This document shows, piece by piece, positions 44,231 through 47,163 of a stretch of 47,163 nucleotides of DNA. The translations under genes were made by a program, and so were the position numbers. The stretch's first letter is position 1, and each line of letters starts with the position of its first letter. A model generated the notes under the pieces. The model worked only from the letters and a program-made list of their open reading frames with translations. It was not told where the DNA came from and ran no database searches. The stretch lies in NCBI RefSeq assembly GCF_049965315.1, contig NZ_JBMFWL010000013.1, positions 1 through 47,163 on the forward strand, in the 5' to 3' direction. The stretch comes from Acidithiobacillus_B sp049965315 (GTDB lineage Bacteria; Pseudomonadota; Gammaproteobacteria; Acidithiobacillales; Acidithiobacillaceae).

Positions 44231-44266
44231 ATGGTTGAGAACAACCATTACGGTTCATATCAACCG
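44231..44266. promoter_or_regulatory. Tandem palindromes between DAHP synthase and cydA
   Basis: Two dyads share GGTT-N6-AACC: ATGGTTG-AGAA-CAACCAT (44231-44248) and CGGTT-CATATC-AACCG (44251-44266). Centres are 19 bp apart, about two helical turns. They lie just upstream of the candidate cydA -35, at about -62 and -43 from its start, as an activator would. Confidence 0.6.
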
Positions 44267-44295
44267 CTCACAATGTTGAATACACCCAATATAAG
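44267..44295 (+). promoter_or_regulatory. Candidate cydAB promoter
   Basis: CTCACA (44267-44272), a 17-bp spacer and TATAAG (44290-44295). The weak -35 and good -10 fit an activated promoter. The leader to ATG 44434 is about 130 nt. Confidence 0.45.
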
Positions 44296-44433
44296 CGGAT
44301 GTCGATATATTTATTGCGTCCAAGCTGCTGTTTCTTATGAATGCGGCCGGCACCGCCGGAACGGCACAAAGATTGCTCATGCTGGTGCAGGAATAATAGT
44401 CCTCAAGGGCAGTTCAACAGGGGAGTCACCATC

Positions 44434-45891
44434 ATGATCATGGAAAATGCATTACCCGTCCTGCTGAGTCGCCTCGACTTCGCCTGGATCACGACGATGC
44501 ATATCATCTGGACGCCGATGACCATCGGCATGTCCTTTTTGCTCTTCTTCCTGGAAGTCGCCTGGCTGCGCAGCAAGGATGAGCGCTGGTACAAGCTCAA
44601 CCGCTTCTTCGAGAAGATCTTCATCATCAACTTCGGTGCCGGCGTCGCCACCGGCGTCACCATGGAAATGGCCTTCGGCATCCTCTATGGTCCATTCTCC
44701 CAGGCCGTCGGCCCTTTTTTCGGCAACATCCTCGGCTTCGAGACCATCACCGCCTTCATGTATGAAGCGGGCTTCATTGGCCTCATGGTCTTTGGCTGGG
44801 GCAAGATCAGCAAGGGCATGCATCTTTTTGCCACCTTCAACGTCGCCGTCGCCTCCAGCCTCTCGGCCTACTGGATCCTGGTGGCCAACTCCTGGATGCA
44901 GAGCCCCAACGGCGTGGAATACAAGGACGGCCTCTTCCAAGTCACCAACTGGTGGAATGCCATTTTCAACGACAACTCCCTGTGGGGATTCCCGCACATG
45001 TGGGTAGCCACCTTTGAACTCTCACTCTTCATCTTCGCCGGCGTGAGCGCCTGGTTCATCCTCAAGAACCGCAACGCGGAACTCTTCACCAAGGTCCTGA
45101 AACCGACCATGCTGGCCCTGCTCGTCATTACGCCGCTGCAGATCTATCTCGGTGACGGGCTCGGCCGTTCCGTGGCCGAGACCCAACCCACCTCCCTGGC
45201 GGCGATGGAGGGGCATTTCCATACCTACCTGCCCAACGGCCAGCCCAACACGGCCTGGAACCTCATCGCTATCCCCGATGACGCCAAGGGCGAAAACCTC
45301 TTCTCCATTCAGATCCCCCATGTGCTCAGCCTGCTGGAAACCCACACCTGGAACGGCGTGGTCACGGGCATGGACCAGTTCCCCATGAACGACCGTCCGC
45401 CCGTCCTCATCCCCTTCTACAGCTTCCGGGTCATGGTGGCCATTGGCAGCTTTCTCTTCCTGGTGGCGCTGTGGGCGCTGGTGCTGCGGCTGCAGGGAAA
45501 GTTCTCCGCCCGCGATCTGCAAAGGCGCCCCATCTTCCTCAAGGCGCTGGTGTTTAGCGCTTTTCTGCCCTACCTGGCCATCTGGACGGGCTGGTGGACC
45601 CGGGAAGTGGGCCGTCAGCCCTGGGTGGTCTATGGCCTGATGCGTACCTACGAAGGCGTGAGCAAGATGTCCATGGCTCAGGAGATCATCTGGTTTGCCG
45701 GCTACATCGTCTTTGAATTGGCGGTTTGGGCCGGCGCCTGGTACTTCTTCAGCCGCGTCATTGCCAAGGGCGTGGACGACATCCCCAGTTCGGCCGAGCT
45801 CCACGGCGAACACGGCGAACACGGCGATCGCGCCGGTGGCGGCATGGCCAAACCGGCCTTCGCCAAACCCTTGCTGAAAGAAGGGCGTTAA
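44434..45891 (+). CDS. cydA: Cytochrome bd-type quinol oxidase subunit I (CydA/CioA)
   Basis: Heme-binding subunit of a terminal oxidase that reduces O2 with quinol. It has 485 residues from ATG 44434 (GGGGAG at 8 nt) and nine or so membrane helices. H23 in TTMHIIW, the E-containing TMEMAFGILYGP helix and the quinol-site signature GWWTREVGRQPWVVYG are visible. It is shorter than E. coli CydA (522), consistent with the short-Q-loop/CIO subfamily. A His/Glu-rich tail (HGEHGEHGD) ends the protein. Confidence 0.94.
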   Translation: MIMENALPVLLSRLDFAWITTMHIIWTPMTIGMSFLLFFLEVAWLRSKDERWYKLNRFFEKIFIINFGAGVATGVTMEMAFGILYGPFSQAVGPFFGNILGFETITAFMYEAGFIGLMVFGWGKISKGMHLFATFNVAVASSLSAYWILVANSWMQSPNGVEYKDGLFQVTNWWNAIFNDNSLWGFPHMWVATFELSLFIFAGVSAWFILKNRNAELFTKVLKPTMLALLVITPLQIYLGDGLGRSVAETQPTSLAAMEGHFHTYLPNGQPNTAWNLIAIPDDAKGENLFSIQIPHVLSLLETHTWNGVVTGMDQFPMNDRPPVLIPFYSFRVMVAIGSFLFLVALWALVLRLQGKFSARDLQRRPIFLKALVFSAFLPYLAIWTGWWTREVGRQPWVVYGLMRTYEGVSKMSMAQEIIWFAGYIVFELAVWAGAWYFFSRVIAKGVDDIPSSAELHGEHGEHGDRAGGGMAKPAFAKPLLKEGR

Positions 45892-45913
45892 GCAGCGCCC
45901 CCGGCGTGCCGGA

Positions 45914-45933
45914 GGTCCATCCGCGGATGGCCC
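45914..45933 (+). promoter_or_regulatory. cydA-cydB intercistronic hairpin
   Basis: The palindrome CCATCCGCGGATGG (45917-45930) with flanking GG/CC forms a stable hairpin. A further GGGCG/CGCCC pairing spans the cydA stop. No U-tract follows, so it probably protects or balances the message. Confidence 0.45.
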
Positions 45934-45963
45934 CCCGGCCGCTTACCCATCGGAGAAATCATT

Positions 45964-47004
45964 ATGGACAACATCATTCGCATCGGCTCGACACTCTCCA
46001 CCTGGTGGTTCTTGCTGCTGGGCCTCTTTTTTCTGCTCTACATCGCCCTCGATGGCGCCGACCTCGGCGCCGGCATCTTTGCCCTCTTCTCCCGGGATGA
46101 GGAAGAGCGCGGCGCGGTCATGGCATCCATGGCGGGCTTCTGGGACGGCAATGAAACCTGGCTCGTGGTGGCCGGCGGCGTGCTCTTTGGCGCCTTCCCG
46201 CTGGTCTATGGCTCGGCCTTCAACTACCTGCTTTTCCCCCTCATGCTGGCGCTCTGGTCCATCATCGCCCGCGCCGTGGCTTTCGAGTTTCATGTCCATG
46301 CCATGGGCAGCAAGCGCTTCTGGGGCCGGACCTTTGCCTGGGGCAGCCTGGGCGCGCCCCTCTTTGCGGGCATGGCCCTGGGCGCCACGCTGCAGGGCTT
46401 TCCCATGAGCGGCAGCCCCGTCCCCCATTATGACGGAAATGCCCTCACCTTCCTCACCCCCTTCACGGTCTGGGTGGGCATCGCCGCCGCCATTGCCGCC
46501 AGCCTCGCCGGCGGCCTCTACCTCTGCGCCCGCTTCGAGCATGGTGACCCCATCCATGAGCGCGCCCGCGGCTGGACCACGGTCTTTTCCTACCTGGCCC
46601 TGGCGGCCATTGTCGTTACCTTGGTATGGTCCTATGCCATCTTCCCCTGGGCGAGCGCCAAGTGGACCGGACCGCATTGGTGGATCTGGGCGGGGTGGCT
46701 GGTGGTGGTGCTCTTCTTTGCCTTCAAGGCCATGAGCAATCACTCCCTGCGCCGCGATTTTGCCGCCCTGCTCTGGGGTGAGGGCATCGTCGTGCTGGGC
46801 TGGGTGGCCATGCTGGCCACCATGTACCCCTATATCGTGCCCGGCACCTGGACCATCGAAGCCGCCGGCAACCCGGCCAATTCCCTGGCGGTCTTCACCC
46901 TCTTCATGACCGGTTTCGTCCCGGTGATGATCATGTACAACTGGTACCAGATCTGGGTATTCCGTGGCCGGCTCAGCAAAAAGGCGGCCTACGGCGCCCA
47001 TTGA
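45964..47004 (+). CDS. cydB: Cytochrome bd-type quinol oxidase subunit II (CydB/CioB)
   Basis: The 346-residue membrane partner of CydA. The N-terminal helix pair with YIALDGADLGAGI, FWDGNETWLVVAGGVLFGAFP and the C-terminal FMTGFVPVMIMYNWYQIWVF are family signatures. GGAGA precedes ATG 45964. A terminator follows within 25 nt, leaving no room for a CydX-like small subunit. Confidence 0.95.
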   Translation: MDNIIRIGSTLSTWWFLLLGLFFLLYIALDGADLGAGIFALFSRDEEERGAVMASMAGFWDGNETWLVVAGGVLFGAFPLVYGSAFNYLLFPLMLALWSIIARAVAFEFHVHAMGSKRFWGRTFAWGSLGAPLFAGMALGATLQGFPMSGSPVPHYDGNALTFLTPFTVWVGIAAAIAASLAGGLYLCARFEHGDPIHERARGWTTVFSYLALAAIVVTLVWSYAIFPWASAKWTGPHWWIWAGWLVVVLFFAFKAMSNHSLRRDFAALLWGEGIVVLGWVAMLATMYPYIVPGTWTIEAAGNPANSLAVFTLFMTGFVPVMIMYNWYQIWVFRGRLSKKAAYGAH

Positions 47005-47028
47005 GGGCCGGTTGGCGCTGCGGATGGG

Positions 47029-47053
47029 GAGGGCGCGCAAGCGCCCTCTTTTT
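47029..47053 (+). terminator. Rho-independent terminator of cydAB
   Basis: GAGGGCGC-GCAA-GCGCCCTC is an 8-bp perfect stem with a GNRA-type loop, directly followed by TTTTT. Confidence 0.92.
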
Positions 47054-47086
47054 ATTCATAGCGCCTCCGCCCGCCGGCGGCGGGGA

Positions 47087-47163
47087 TTTTTGCTCCGGCG
47101 GTCCTTGCCTGTTGTTCTACGGCTCATCCCGCTGGCAGGCGAAAACTCGCCCTGCGGGCTCAG
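47087..47163. repeat. Hairpin repeat element, copy B (cut by window end)
   Basis: The core 47087-47126 (TTTTTGCTCCG...CTACGGCTCA) matches copy A at 36473-36512 in the same orientation. The inner hairpin is CTGT-TGTTCT-ACGG, keeping the stem with a G-T pair. GCCTG/CAGGC and AGGCGA/TCGCCCT can extend the fold. The right boundary is outside the window. Confidence 0.7.

Noticed and set aside
44341..44433. N-terminal extension of CydA upstream of ATG 44434
   Set aside because: The extension is Cys/Arg/Pro-rich and lacks family similarity; GGGGAG directly precedes 44434.
47005..47086. A CydX-like small membrane subunit after cydB
   Set aside because: The terminator begins 25 nt after the cydB stop and no short hydrophobic frame fits.

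Overview
The window is GC-rich proteobacterial chromosome with compact, mostly vertically inherited housekeeping genes. From memory of gene order and protein sequences, and without a database search, it looks like the class Acidithiobacillia (Acidithiobacillus or a close relative). Hints are a DsrE-type sulfur protein, a bd/CIO-type quinol oxidase, a P3A proton ATPase and a glutaredoxin-fused peroxiredoxin. I see no prophage, insertion sequence or CRISPR array.

Left end (1-8.6 kb, minus strand). A gene train ftsK, lolA, fadL-like, rarA, serS, rof-like and an L,D-transpeptidase runs toward a ribosomal RNA operon whose 16S 5' end lies at the window edge. The initiator tRNA sits inside the rRNA leader, behind two strong tandem promoters and before a boxA-like site.

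8.6-17.2 kb. trxB and an Smr-domain gene run rightward. They converge on a minus-strand operon of merR, a small metal-binding HMA protein, a P3A proton-pump ATPase and a divergent ClC channel. This operon has its own MerR-type 20-bp-spacer promoter. It is the most unusual functional combination here. Upstream of it lies ispD-ispF-truD, with overlapping genes.

17.3-24.3 kb, plus strand. mfd and serB overlap, followed by a peroxide-defence pair (hybrid Prx5-glutaredoxin and glutathione reductase) behind a good promoter and before a strong terminator.

24.3-30.6 kb, minus strand. One cluster is dsrE, hpt, a methylthioinosine-type phosphorylase, an aminoglycoside-phosphotransferase-fold kinase and a HAD hydrolase. 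A second set is radC, dgkA and a PAP2 phosphatase, followed by DUF948-like and YtxH-like envelope proteins.

30.6-40.8 kb. coaBC-dut (plus) converge on dcd. The minus-strand run is rpmB, rpmG, then a CIRCE-controlled hrcA-grpE-dnaK-dnaJ heat-shock operon, then dapB, an ABM/heme-oxygenase-like protein, the Mrp/ApbC Fe-S carrier and dcd. A hairpin repeat lies between dnaK and dnaJ, and a second copy of its core lies at the right end of the window.

40.9-47.2 kb. metG (possibly leaderless) is followed by a convergent DAHP synthase. The DAHP synthase is divergent from cydAB, and a tandem palindrome occupies the divergent region. cydB ends in a textbook terminator followed by the second repeat copy.
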